NCBI RefSeq assembly: GCF_016899755.1
Contig: NZ_JACJJC010000013.1
Location: 1-64,000, forward strand
Length of the DNA stretch: 64,000 bases
Direction: 5' to 3'
Source of the DNA: Sutterella massiliensis
GTDB lineage: Bacteria > Pseudomonadota > Gammaproteobacteria > Burkholderiales > Burkholderiaceae_F
Within the stretch, counting starts at the first letter, position 1. Every line of letters begins with the position of its first letter. A program made the translations under genes and the position numbers. Shown in pieces: positions 25,901 to 34,356 of the stretch. The notes under the pieces were generated by a model that searched no databases, was not told the DNA's origin, and was given only the letters and a program-made list of their open reading frames with translations.

Positions 25901-28900
25901 TAGGCGCTGCGGTCGGTCGAAGCGCGCACTTCGGCGCTCGGCAGCACAGCCGAAAGTCCCGCGCGGGGTTCGTTGCCCGTCGCGTGGTAGGGGATGGCTG
26001 CGAGAACGGTGCCCGACGCATCGCGCACCGTGAGAAGCCAGTCGCCCGGGTGTTCGGTTTCGAGCGGCAGCATGAGTCGCCCGTTCGGATCGGTTTCGAC
26101 CGCCGTTTCGGAGACGGCTTCCGAGACGGGACGATCGCGGTAGACGGGCTTCCCCGAGGCATCCGTCGCGAGTTCGGTGACGTAGCGGCGCTTGGCGAAA
26201 GAAACGGAAAGCTGCGCGTTTGCAACGGGCTCGGCGCTGCGGTCGATCAAAAGCATTTCCATCGTCGCCGCCTTGCCTGCGCGTAGCCCTGTGAGCGGCT
26301 GCGGCGTGTCGATCAGACGCCAGCCGAGCGCGGTTTCGGCGCGCGAAACGATGAAGGAGAGCGACTCGGTAACGGCGCGTCCGCCTTCGGCTTCAAAGCC
26401 TTCTAAAGAGACCTGCGCCTGCGCCCAGCCTTCGATCGGCGTTTCGGCAAGCGGCAGCGTCACGGCAGCCGTCCCCTTGGCATCGGTGCGTGCCGCGTCA
26501 AGGTCGCGCGATTCGGGCGAGCCGAGATAGGTTGTTCCCGCAATGAGGCCGGGAGCTTCAAACGTGTAGTCCTTCCAGTCGGGGAAGGTGAGTCCCAAGA
26601 GCGGCGTGACAAGGAGGCGCCCTTCGATGCGCCGGCCCGTCGCGCCCGCGCCGTAGAGGCTCGTGAGCTGCGTCTCGAGCGTGATGTCTTCGGGGGCGAG
26701 CCACGCGGCGTCGCGCTTATCTTTGGGAAGCTCGGCTTCAAGCGCGAGCGTCTCGGGGGCGAAGTCTTCGAGCACGACGGTCGTGCTCGCAATGACCGTG
26801 TCGGACCCCGGGAGCGCCGCGTCGCAGCGGATGCGTCCCGGAAGCTGCGTGCGAGGAATCTGCCAGTCGAGCGACAACAGCCCGTCGGCCGGCGCTTCAA
26901 CCGTCTTCGTTTCGAGTGTTCGGCCCGCGTCGTCCGAGACGCGCAGCGTCACGGGCATGCCCGTCGAAACAGGCTTGCCGTCGGCGCGCTTCAGAACGGC
27001 CGCAAAGTGAACGGTTTCGCCCGAGCGGTAGACGCCTCGATCGGCAAAGACAAGCGCGGCGAGCGCTTCTTCGCCAGCACCGTCCGTGCGGCGACCTGCC
27101 GCATCAAAGCGCATGAACGGACTCACGTTGCTCTGGTCGGCGAGCGAGAGCCAGGCGAGATCTTTGAGTTTGGCGGAGAAGGGGGGATTCGAACCCTTTT
27201 GACCGTTCGCCGCCTCGGCCGTGCTTTTGACGGCTACCGCAACGGGAAGACGCTCGCGGGTGAGGCCCGCGGTCGGACGGAAGTGTGCTCGGCCGTTCGC
27301 GTCCGTCTGAACGGTTTCGATCACGGTGCCGTTCGCGGCCAGAAGTTCTGCGGTGCGGCCTGCGGCTGGTTCGCCCGTTGCGAAGTCCGCGGCAAAAACG
27401 TCGATCGACGTGTCGGCCGCGCGCTTCACGATCAGCGCCGTGTTTGTGACAAGCACCTTCTTCATGGCGGTCACGACCGTGCGCTCAACGCCCTTTTCCT
27501 TGTCCGTACGAACGCCTTCGAGCGTCACCTGGAAGATCCCCGCGCCCATGTCGGCGAGCGGCTTCTCGAGGTCGATCGTCGTGAAGCGCGCCGTCGCGGC
27601 GGTTGCGGGCGAGAGAGCGCCGAGTTCAATCGTACCCGAACCCGCTTCAACGAGGTTGTCTGCGCTCGGGTTCGAGAGAACGCGAAAGCCGGTTGATGCG
27701 AGTGCAAGAAAGTCGTCCTTGACGCGCGCAACGCGCCAGCGGATCTTCTCGAGCCCCGTGGCGGCCACCGAGAGCTTGCGCGTGCCCGCCATCGTGAGAA
27801 CGTTGCCGGGCTGCAGGAAGTTGAGCGTGGCGTTCGCGGCCGGCAGCAGCAGTACCGTGCGCCAGTCTTCGTTCAAGGCAAACGTTTCGCCGGGCCCGAA
27901 GCCCTTCGGGAGCTTCCAGTAGAGGAACGTGCCTGCCGGCGCCTTGAGGCGAATCTTGATTTCATTCGTCGGAATCGTGATGGCCGCGTCTGCCGCACGC
28001 ACGTCAATGCGCTTGGCGCGCGAGAGCACCTCGTCGTCAATGACGGGCGCCTGTCGCCAGTCGGTTTCGCTTGCCTGCGCGTCGGAGAGCTTCGCGGGGA
28101 GCGCATAGACTTCAAGCGCTTCGAGAAGCTTCTCGGGTGCGATCGAGAGCGTCGTGCGAAGCACCGCCTCGTATTCGAGGTCGAGCTTTTCGTCTCGAAC
28201 GCTTGAGACGCGTGCCGATTCGACGCGGAACAGCGTGTCGATGCCCGGCAGACTCAGGTCGAGTCCGGCCGTCTCAAAGCCCTTCGGGACGGTGAAGCGG
28301 CCGTTCTTCTCATCGAATTTGGCGGCAACGCCCTTGATCGTTGCCCGCACGGCGCCGGCGGTCTTCGGGAGCGCAAGGACCTTCACCTTGACGAAAACGC
28401 CGTCTCCGGCAGCGTTCCAAATGAATTCGGGCTTCTCAAGCCGCAGGCCTTCGCACTTCGACGTGTCGACGGCAAAGTTCTTCTCGATCGTCGCACGGTC
28501 GGGCGCCGTCGTGAACTGGTAGTCAAACGAGAGGTAGCGCATGCCGTCAACGGCCGGGTCAAGCCAGAATTCGCTGCGGCTTGCGTTGGCGGTGAGAGGC
28601 GGCGTCTCGACGTCAAGCCCCGAGGCGGCGAGCCGCACGCGCAGCGGCATAGCCAGGTTCGCGAGCGAAACATGGAATTTCTTTCCGGCCGGCCATGCTT
28701 TTTCAGGGATGAAAGCGAGTGTTGACGGTCCGTACCACTGCCAACGGCCTGCGACAGCAGGCGTGAGCTTAACGCCTGCGGCTTCTGCGCCGTAGCGACC
28801 GAGGTTGACGTTGCAGCGAACGGCCCAGTCGTCGCCGTAGAGCTTCCTGCAGGCTTTTTCGTCCGGCGCGAGGTAAATCATGAGGGGCGCTGTCGAAGAG

Positions 28901-29091
28901 GTCGGTGCCTGCGCTTCCGGAGCGAGTCGGATCGTTCCCGACTCTTGGGCGCGGGATGCCTCTTTCTGCGAACCTGCTGCAACTTCGGCGGCAGGTGCAG
29001 CGGAAAGCGCCTGAGAAGCGGTAAGTCCCATGATGCCGAGTGCGGAAAGGGCCGCAGCAAGCGGAAGTCGGTTGAAAAGCGCACGTGCCAT
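22960..29091 (-). CDS. large bacterial alpha-2-macroglobulin-like protein without thioester motif
   Basis: Bacterial alpha-2-macroglobulins are periplasmic protease traps. The 2043-residue product has a signal peptide ending near SQALSA without a lipobox, so it is probably soluble rather than a lipoprotein like E. coli YfhM. The order is: MG-type N-terminal domains (WQWYGPSTLAFIPEKAWPAG), macroglobulin repeats including the DRGVYRSGETVHFAAVLKR segment, the A2M core (PLALDAMLPRAVAPGDRFRM), an alpha-helical region and a C-terminal MG domain (LLPGGFELADGPG). In thioester members the helical domain contains CLEQ. Here the matching stretch near residue 1530 reads WALADETIAAALPL, so the covalent-trap cysteine and glutamine are absent. 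A Thr/Ala-rich low-complexity linker lies near 1815-1850. Start: GGAGG eight bases before ATG 29091. It is upstream of pbpC. Confidence 0.92.
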   Translation of the reverse strand: MARALFNRLPLAAALSALGIMGLTASQALSAAPAAEVAAGSQKEASRAQESGTIRLAPEAQAPTSSTAPLMIYLAPDEKACRKLYGDDWAVRCNVNLGRYGAEAAGVKLTPAVAGRWQWYGPSTLAFIPEKAWPAGKKFHVSLANLAMPLRVRLAASGLDVETPPLTANASRSEFWLDPAVDGMRYLSFDYQFTTAPDRATIEKNFAVDTSKCEGLRLEKPEFIWNAAGDGVFVKVKVLALPKTAGAVRATIKGVAAKFDEKNGRFTVPKGFETAGLDLSLPGIDTLFRVESARVSSVRDEKLDLEYEAVLRTTLSIAPEKLLEALEVYALPAKLSDAQASETDWRQAPVIDDEVLSRAKRIDVRAADAAITIPTNEIKIRLKAPAGTFLYWKLPKGFGPGETFALNEDWRTVLLLPAANATLNFLQPGNVLTMAGTRKLSVAATGLEKIRWRVARVKDDFLALASTGFRVLSNPSADNLVEAGSGTIELGALSPATAATARFTTIDLEKPLADMGAGIFQVTLEGVRTDKEKGVERTVVTAMKKVLVTNTALIVKRAADTSIDVFAADFATGEPAAGRTAELLAANGTVIETVQTDANGRAHFRPTAGLTRERLPVAVAVKSTAEAANGQKGSNPPFSAKLKDLAWLSLADQSNVSPFMRFDAAGRRTDGAGEEALAALVFADRGVYRSGETVHFAAVLKRADGKPVSTGMPVTLRVSDDAGRTLETKTVEAPADGLLSLDWQIPRTQLPGRIRCDAALPGSDTVIASTTVVLEDFAPETLALEAELPKDKRDAAWLAPEDITLETQLTSLYGAGATGRRIEGRLLVTPLLGLTFPDWKDYTFEAPGLIAGTTYLGSPESRDLDAARTDAKGTAAVTLPLAETPIEGWAQAQVSLEGFEAEGGRAVTESLSFIVSRAETALGWRLIDTPQPLTGLRAGKAATMEMLLIDRSAEPVANAQLSVSFAKRRYVTELATDASGKPVYRDRPVSEAVSETAVETDPNGRLMLPLETEHPGDWLLTVRDASGTVLAAIPYHATGNEPRAGLSAVLPSAEVRASTDRSAYEAGEKIAVSILSPFEGFGLLTLEADGVERAHWIKVRAGQNAADFEVPENFAGKGYLRLSLVRGQKDAGNYLGGYAEAVMPVTLNRKTHALGLTLEAPETNASPAAVPVTIKSETPARVFLWAVDDGILSLTNFRTPDPMRAILEDRALEVETRQVLDKLMPDASALGTLLPPFGGDFESAKIAAGSAMNNPFSRTAEASAVWWGGLVDVGPDPKTVMMTLPSGFNGKVRVMAAGASETRIGSASRETVVRAPLALDAMLPRAVAPGDRFRMAALVTPKDPIEGATGTLAITTPPAFGLSRVEFPLEFLDEGGARISGDFTAPKYPMTAAITFDARVNPEARADAAAGTQSNETQKTEEKPGEALHAERTIELSVRPAAILKTTLSGGRFGEAPAKTKATAKAAADKTATSQAAAAAAQAVATLAPDVRTLSLKGALYPFDEETALTVSRRPTALVANLADQFEPSPWALADETIAAALPLAYLASNPSDRAAYAAIFAGPEAKDPATLERFEEKILRDAQDKQAKALKAIRESLGHDGMRVFPWLEGNLFLTAWTADYLLSVASGDTAEALGGVPPELIRDVARRLRGLVEREPMTLDEARSCAYALWVLAREGTIVTGRMASLKALLEERFPEWKNDSTAVFLAGAAMTMRMRDEAMAFLEAGGGRISTARAGGDWSPELAAAMTATVFAQPDFRIHPRANFWKELMLEDLRAALSGGPLSPVYAAAAARAVVLNTNPLADAATAPTTTTTTTAAAGTAASTEQTSAAAAAPAMPELVCTERAKGFRGKADVFTKTTDAVKLVAPGCLAFEVRGPEGVALDDWFWSLRRQGYAVDPAEKPVRNGLSVSRRYLNAQGEAVDRFQTGELVTVSITLRGTAAQGPTRLTDVAVTDLLPGGFELADGPGVGPEGALSFMRAEDRMRFVAREVTADEATYVYRVRAVTPGVFTAPAVEAQSVLHPAVNGAGVASRITIEDALE

Positions 29092-29323
29092 TGACGAGCC
29101 TCCTTAGTTATGCCATGCGCGCGTGCCTCGCAGGGCATTCGCGGGCGTCACGTCGTTTCCCGAAAGCTTAACCGTTCGGCGCCGAAGAATCATCGGAAGA
29201 GACGCCCAAGCCGTGTACGGTTACGTTTGCCAAGCGTTAATGAAAGTTACGGCGCGTCATTTGCGTCATTAGTGCGGAATTGCCGCTCATAAATTGGTAT
29301 TCGTCTCGATTACCCGTTAAAGA

Positions 29324-29527
29324 TCAAACGCTCCTTGATGTCGGTAAGGTTGTGGAATTTGACGGGAAGCCGCCGGCAAGCGCCGTCGAAACAGTCGGTA
29401 CCTCGAATCGACGTTGCCCGCCGAATGTACGGCAGGCGACCTTGATCAGGCCGCGTTGGGCCCAGTGCCTGATCGTATTAGGAGAAGCAACATAGTGCTT
29501 GGCGATAATGCCGATCGAGCAGAGCAT
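29324..29527 (-). pseudogene. MerR-type HTH remnant, like the N-terminus of an IS607-family transposase
   Basis: The 67-residue frame begins MLCSIGIIAKHYVASPNTIR and continues with HWAQRGLIK and FGGQRRFEV. This is the pattern of MerR-like HTH domains at the start of IS607-type serine recombinases (typically IGEAAKLLGVS...LRRWE.EG...GGHRRY). No serine recombinase domain or TnpB follows, and the last 20 residues (ALAGGFPSNSTT) are unlike the family. I read it as a remnant of a mobile element or a very small DNA-binding protein. It may mark the edge of the autotransporter islet. Confidence 0.55.
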
Positions 29528-29918
29528 AGAAGTCCCCCGTGATAGTGCTGAAAGACTTTTCTTCGACTAGTTAGCCCTTCAGATTTTTGGCAGAAGAGGT
29601 GTAGTAGATCCTCTTGAAATGTCGTTCGATACTTGAAAACAAAAAAAGTTGGTAATTCGCAACGTGGATGTTGAGGGTGTGGGATACAAACTAATTCGCA
29701 ATGAAGACCGCTATACAACAAGGGTTTGATTTAATCTTTTTAGAGAATTACAATAAACATAAGTAGTAACGCTCCCCTCCCTGTGGCAATCCGAATCTCT
29801 AGGCTGGTCGGAGCGTCTTTGCCTGATGGGGCCGGCTGTTCATTTTTTTGTGAAACCAGTCGCTTTTCTTTTGGCGAAGACCGTCTCATACCTCAGAACA
29901 CAAGTTTGGAGTTTCGGA
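29528..29918. other. AT-rich leader region upstream of the autotransporter
   Basis: No gene is supported. The region is clearly less GC-rich than the flanks. It contains TAATTCGCAA twice (29653-29662 and 29692-29701), the promoter described separately, and an inverted repeat ACGCTCC/GGAGCGT (29769-29775 and 29810-29816) that would fall in the 5' untranslated region. Confidence 0.5.
29726..29754 (+). promoter_or_regulatory. sigma-70-like promoter of the autotransporter gene
   Basis: TTGATT (29726-29731) is separated by exactly 17 bases from TACAAT (29749-29754); each matches the sigma-70 consensus at four or five of six bases. It leaves a leader of about 160 bases before the ATG at 29919. Confidence 0.6.
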
Positions 29919-32900
29919 ATGAATCAAAAATTCATTGGCTCGAAGACGATGATTGCCTTGGCCATCGCGTCCATGATGGCAGGTACGGCTTTCGCTCACG
30001 AAGATGGACAGCTGTCGGCTAAAACGAATACGGTTGTAGGCGCAGAAGAAGGCAAGACAAATGCCACGATCAACTACGCGAGTCAAGAAGCAGCAAAAGC
30101 CGAGTTGGAAAGTTTCGTCAACATCGTCGGCAATGTTGCAACCGTCAAGGATGCAGACGGACAGTTCGGTTCCGCCGGTACGGCCAATTTCACTATCGCC
30201 CACGTGACCGACGGCTGGGATAAGGATACGCCGGCCATCGTCGTTTCCAATGGCACGTTGGAGGGCTTCACGGGACCAGACGTCAACACGAAGCATGCCG
30301 GTCTTCTTTTCACGATCGACGGCACGTCAGCGCTCAAGCTTTCTGGCATGAACGTAAAGGACAACAAAGCGGCAGAACCGCGCGGCATGGTTCGCGCGGA
30401 AAAGGGCGGCAAGCTTGATGTAGCCGATAGCACGTTCACTGGGAACGAAGGCGTGCTCGGTGCGGCTTTGAGCTATTTCGAGGCGGAAGGATCGGTAGTG
30501 GACTCGCGCTTTGCCGGCAACAAGTCCGCTAGTCACGGCGGCGCTATGTACGTGACGGGCGGTAAGGTTGCGATCGAAAACGCGATCTTCACCGACAACG
30601 AGGCGGCCAAACAGGGCGGTGCGCTTCAGGTCTCTGGCGGCAATTTCGATACGACGCTTACGCTCAAAGACGTTGTGTTCTCCGGCAACAAGTCCACTAT
30701 TTCGAAAAACGTCAGCACGAATTTGCACGCCGGCGGCGCACTCATGGTGAATGGCGGCGGCAGCTCGCGTACGAAGGTATCGGCCCAGAACATCGAATTC
30801 ACAAACAACACGGTTGCCAGCGGCAATGGCGGCGCGCTTGCCGTCACCGGCGGCGGCGATTTTGACCTTAAGAGCGGCAGCTTTACGGGCAACCAAGCGA
30901 GCGGCGGCGGTGCCGTGGCTGTTTATCACGGCAACGCCTCCTTTACCGATGTTGATTTCCGCGACAACCGTTCGAACGGCTGGGGCGGCGCGGTGATGGT
31001 CGACGTTACTGGTTCGACCGTAGAATTTCGTGCCGCGGAAAAAGACGTGGTGGTTGCCGGCAATATGGCAGGGGACGCCGGTTCCTTCACCGGCAAGCTC
31101 TATGACGGTTACACGGGCGGCTTCCTGCACCTGAAGGGCGCCACGACAGCCGACTTTGATATTGCCGAAGGTCGCACGATGACGATTGGTCAGGCGGGCA
31201 GTGCCGCGACGCGCAACCTCGACTCGATCACGTCGAGCGATTCGTCTGCCGTCATCACCAAGACCGGTGAGGGCAGCCTCGTCATCAACTCCAACACGCA
31301 GGCTTTTGCAGGTAAGTTCAACGTCAGTGCCGGTTCCGTCGAAATGGCTACGGGCATTGGCGAATATCAGATTAAGCCGGATGCTCAAGCTGCGTTTACG
31401 GTTGCCGATCATGCCTCCGCTAAGATCGGCACGATCACGGGTGGCAAGACGACCTACACGAACAATGGTGAACTTACGATCGACACGTTGCACTTCACGA
31501 AGGATCATGCTCTTGCCTTCACGAATAACGATGTACTGACGATTGGTGCCGTCGTTGTTGATGAAGATGCCAAGGCTGCAACCATCACGAACGGTAAAGA
31601 GGGCGAAGTGTATACGTCGTGGCGCAACCTCTTCACGGCCGACACTGAGGCCGACAGCGGCTACGTGAAGTCCGACTTCATGAACGCAATCGAAGGCGGC
31701 ACGATCATCGAAACCGAATACGCGGGCGGTTACGATCTTGACGACCTGAAGAAGCTCAACACCGGTGACCAGAAATTCGCTTTTGAGAACGCGACGCTCA
31801 ACAACAAGAAAGACGGTTCGCGCTACACCCTCGCTGACGTTGAAGGCCTTCCGTATGTCAAGGCCACAGTTGACAATGCGGATGTTTCGGCGGAGGTAAC
31901 CAAGACCACGGGCATTTCAGCCCTCAACTTTGCCCTGACGGAGGCAGACAAGAACAAGGGTGTTTCCGTATCTGCTTCGAATGCCGTTCTTTCGATCGAT
32001 GGCGACGTTTCCGGCAATTTGATTACGGGCGTTGCAGACGACAAGGTGATTACCTTTAAGACGGAAAGCGGCAGCATCCTTCTCGGCGAATCCGACAAGG
32101 CGACGAAACTCGTCAACAACGTCGCTTTCGAGGGCGACGTTACCGTGAACGGCAATTTGTCGGCTCAAAAGTCTGTTTCGATCGGTACGAAGGGGAATCT
32201 GCTGGTTGCCGAGGGCGCCCGCGTTAGCACCTTGGATGGTGTATCGGTCTCTGACAGCGGCAAACTCAACATTGCCGGCAGCCTTTCGACGAAGTTCATC
32301 GAAAGTTTCGCCGACAACACCGATGATGCCGGCATCAATGTTGCCGGCACCCTTGTCGTAACGGGGGTGAAGCCCGGCACAGCTGCCGCTGCACGCGCGA
32401 CGCCGGAAGAGAATGCGACCTTCGAAAATGCGTTTGACGGTTCCTGGCTGACAGGAGCCTTTGCCAAAACGCAGGGAGCGGTGATTGCTTTTGCCGAAAA
32501 CGAATCGTCTCTGGCTGATATCCAAGCTTATTTCGGTGACAAAGTCGATGCGCACAAGATCCTTTACGTTGGCGGTCAGGTCAAACTTGCCGATGCGGGT
32601 CTCACGATTGCCGACGCGACGGCTGAGAACGAAAACGCAGATACGCTGATGGTGAATCTCGGTGCGGCAGCAACTCGCGCGGGTTTCAATGCAGAAGACG
32701 GCATTCTGAGTGGCGACGTTTCGTTCAATGCTGAGGGCGAAGGTTCGATGTCGCTCGTGTTCACGAACCTCACGCAGGCGGCGACCGTGCTCGATGAAAA
32801 CGGTGTCCGTTATGTGAAGCTTGCTATGGGCATCACCAACAATGCCGGTCAGGCGCTTGACATCGATCTTGGCTCTCAGTACTACGATGTCACGAACGCG

Positions 32901-34109
32901 ATCGACGGTACGAACGGTCGCGTTTACTTCAATGTGGACGATGAGCTTGTCGATCGCAACCTCGGTGACTTTTGGGGTGTCGATACCGTCAAGCAGTCAC
33001 TCGCCGGTGTGAACACCGATTCGAACAAGCTCGTGAGCCAGCTCGCTCGCGCCGAGTTCGATGGTGACGCGTTCGATCGTGCTTATGCTGAAGCCAATGG
33101 TATCGATGATCTCGCGGGGCTTACCGACGAAGCACTCGACGCTTATCAGGATACGAAGGCAGCTGCCGAAAACGGCTTCTATGACCGCCTTGCCAACGAA
33201 GCTTCGACGGTTGCCAACATGGCGGCTGCGGGTGGTGTCTACAACGTGATGCTCGACGCGATCGAACAGAATGCCAAGGTGCTCAATCGCCGCATGATGG
33301 TTGCCAACAGCATTGTTCGCGCCGAATCGGGCGTCACGCCCTGGGTTGACGTCTTCGGTACGTGGAATACGGCCGATAGCCTTTATGGCAGCTCCGGCTA
33401 CGAAGCCGATATCTACGGCGCTGCTCTCGGTGCCGACTGGACGGCACCCTGCGGCGCGATCGTTGGCGCTGCCGTGACGGTCGGTACGGGCGACGCCAAC
33501 AGCGTCGACGCTGCGACCAAGGTTGATAACGATGTCGACTTCTACGGCTTCAGCATCTACAGTGCGCACCAGGTCGGCAACTTCAACGGCAAGATCGATA
33601 TCGGCTACATGCGTACCGAAAACGATCTGAAGAGCTCGGTGATGGGTACGCGCTACAGCGAAGATCTTGATGCCGACGCCTTTACGGTGGGTTTGGGCGG
33701 TGAATACCTCGTCAACGCCGGCGCTTTCAACGTGGTGCCGCACGCGGGGCTGCGCTACACGCACCTCAAGGTGGACGATCTCTCGATCGATGTTTCGAAC
33801 GAATCGATGAATGTCTTCCAGCTCCCCGTGGGCGTGACCGTTTCCGGCACGTTTGAAACGGCCGGTATGAAGATGGCCCCGATGTTCGACCTCTCGTTCG
33901 TTCCGGCATTCGGCGACAAGGATGCCGTGGCGAAATTCGGCAATGCCGAAGAAGTGACGCGTGTTGTCGATACGACGCCTATTCAGGCGACTTTCGGTCT
34001 CAATGCGCAGGTCGATGCCTGGACCATCGGTGTCAACTACGAGCTTGGCGTTGGTGGCGACGCTCGCCTCAACAATTCGTTCAACTTGAACGCTCGTTAT
34101 ACCTTCTAA
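29919..34109 (+). CDS. type Va autotransporter with Pmp-like beta-helix passenger
   Basis: Autotransporters carry a passenger to the cell surface through their own C-terminal beta-barrel. The 1396-residue product starts at ATG 29919 (GGAG seven bases upstream) with a signal peptide ending AGTAFA. Residues about 130-400 hold repeats of the polymorphic membrane protein type: GGAMYVTGG, FTDNEAAKQGGALQVSGG, FTNNTVASGNGGALAV, FTGNQASGGGAVAVYHG and FRDNRSNGWGGAVMV. This implies a parallel beta-helix. A Thr/Asp/Lys-rich middle follows. The barrel begins near residue 1130 (VTPWVDVFGTWNTADSLYG) and ends with the BAM-recognised signature FNLNARYTF. Adhesion is a likely role, but no binding motif was seen. 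Base composition is less GC-rich than the housekeeping neighbours, suggesting transfer. Confidence 0.92.
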   Translation: MNQKFIGSKTMIALAIASMMAGTAFAHEDGQLSAKTNTVVGAEEGKTNATINYASQEAAKAELESFVNIVGNVATVKDADGQFGSAGTANFTIAHVTDGWDKDTPAIVVSNGTLEGFTGPDVNTKHAGLLFTIDGTSALKLSGMNVKDNKAAEPRGMVRAEKGGKLDVADSTFTGNEGVLGAALSYFEAEGSVVDSRFAGNKSASHGGAMYVTGGKVAIENAIFTDNEAAKQGGALQVSGGNFDTTLTLKDVVFSGNKSTISKNVSTNLHAGGALMVNGGGSSRTKVSAQNIEFTNNTVASGNGGALAVTGGGDFDLKSGSFTGNQASGGGAVAVYHGNASFTDVDFRDNRSNGWGGAVMVDVTGSTVEFRAAEKDVVVAGNMAGDAGSFTGKLYDGYTGGFLHLKGATTADFDIAEGRTMTIGQAGSAATRNLDSITSSDSSAVITKTGEGSLVINSNTQAFAGKFNVSAGSVEMATGIGEYQIKPDAQAAFTVADHASAKIGTITGGKTTYTNNGELTIDTLHFTKDHALAFTNNDVLTIGAVVVDEDAKAATITNGKEGEVYTSWRNLFTADTEADSGYVKSDFMNAIEGGTIIETEYAGGYDLDDLKKLNTGDQKFAFENATLNNKKDGSRYTLADVEGLPYVKATVDNADVSAEVTKTTGISALNFALTEADKNKGVSVSASNAVLSIDGDVSGNLITGVADDKVITFKTESGSILLGESDKATKLVNNVAFEGDVTVNGNLSAQKSVSIGTKGNLLVAEGARVSTLDGVSVSDSGKLNIAGSLSTKFIESFADNTDDAGINVAGTLVVTGVKPGTAAAARATPEENATFENAFDGSWLTGAFAKTQGAVIAFAENESSLADIQAYFGDKVDAHKILYVGGQVKLADAGLTIADATAENENADTLMVNLGAAATRAGFNAEDGILSGDVSFNAEGEGSMSLVFTNLTQAATVLDENGVRYVKLAMGITNNAGQALDIDLGSQYYDVTNAIDGTNGRVYFNVDDELVDRNLGDFWGVDTVKQSLAGVNTDSNKLVSQLARAEFDGDAFDRAYAEANGIDDLAGLTDEALDAYQDTKAAAENGFYDRLANEASTVANMAAAGGVYNVMLDAIEQNAKVLNRRMMVANSIVRAESGVTPWVDVFGTWNTADSLYGSSGYEADIYGAALGADWTAPCGAIVGAAVTVGTGDANSVDAATKVDNDVDFYGFSIYSAHQVGNFNGKIDIGYMRTENDLKSSVMGTRYSEDLDADAFTVGLGGEYLVNAGAFNVVPHAGLRYTHLKVDDLSIDVSNESMNVFQLPVGVTVSGTFETAGMKMAPMFDLSFVPAFGDKDAVAKFGNAEEVTRVVDTTPIQATFGLNAQVDAWTIGVNYELGVGGDARLNNSFNLNARYTF

Positions 34110-34172
34110 ATCTCCATGTGTCGTGCGCTGGCGTGATGCCTGCGCACGACCAGGACCTTAGGTTCGGGGCAA

Positions 34173-34201
34173 GAGCGGACAGCTGCTTGACTTGTCCGCT
34201 C
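34173..34201 (+). promoter_or_regulatory. hairpin after the autotransporter gene
   Basis: A perfect 9-bp inverted repeat GAGCGGACA/TGTCCGCTC (34173-34181 and 34193-34201) lies 60 bases after the stop codon. No T tract follows, so terminator activity is uncertain. Confidence 0.45.
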
Positions 34202-34261
34202 CGAGCGCTTGCGACGGTTCGCTGCCTGTCAAGCGCTTGCCCGCATATATTCAAGCAAAGA

Positions 34262-34301
34262 GAAGCCCGTTTCCCGCCGAGTTTGGCGGAGTGCGGGCTT
34301 C
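34262..34301 (+). promoter_or_regulatory. hairpin upstream of the double-HTH gene
   Basis: Nested stems AAGCCCG/CGGGCTT and CCGCC/GGCGG form a stable hairpin about 55 bases before the next start codon. No T tract follows; it could be a leader structure or a weak terminator. Confidence 0.4.
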
Positions 34302-34356
34302 AGCCTATCCAATCTGGCCTCCCCAAAAGGAGACCGCTTTCTTTGAGGGCCGATCC

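Noticed and set aside
27171..27202. A genuine tRNA gene
   Set aside because: Only the T-arm and acceptor 3' strand are present; no D-arm, anticodon arm or 5' acceptor strand was found within 100 bases, and the stretch is inside an intact long coding frame.
29653..29701. TAATTCGCAA repeats as ends of an insertion sequence
   Set aside because: The two copies are direct, not inverted, only 39 bp apart and enclose no gene, so they are better seen as a possible regulatory repeat.
30327..31508. 393-codon leftward open frame inside the autotransporter gene
   Set aside because: It is antisense of the Gly/Asn-repeat passenger and has no start signal or domain.
29726..34109. CRISPR-like repeats in the autotransporter passenger
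   Set aside because: The repeated GGA/GGC-rich units are in-frame protein repeats of variable sequence, not identical repeats with spacers. No CRISPR array or cas gene was seen anywhere in the window.
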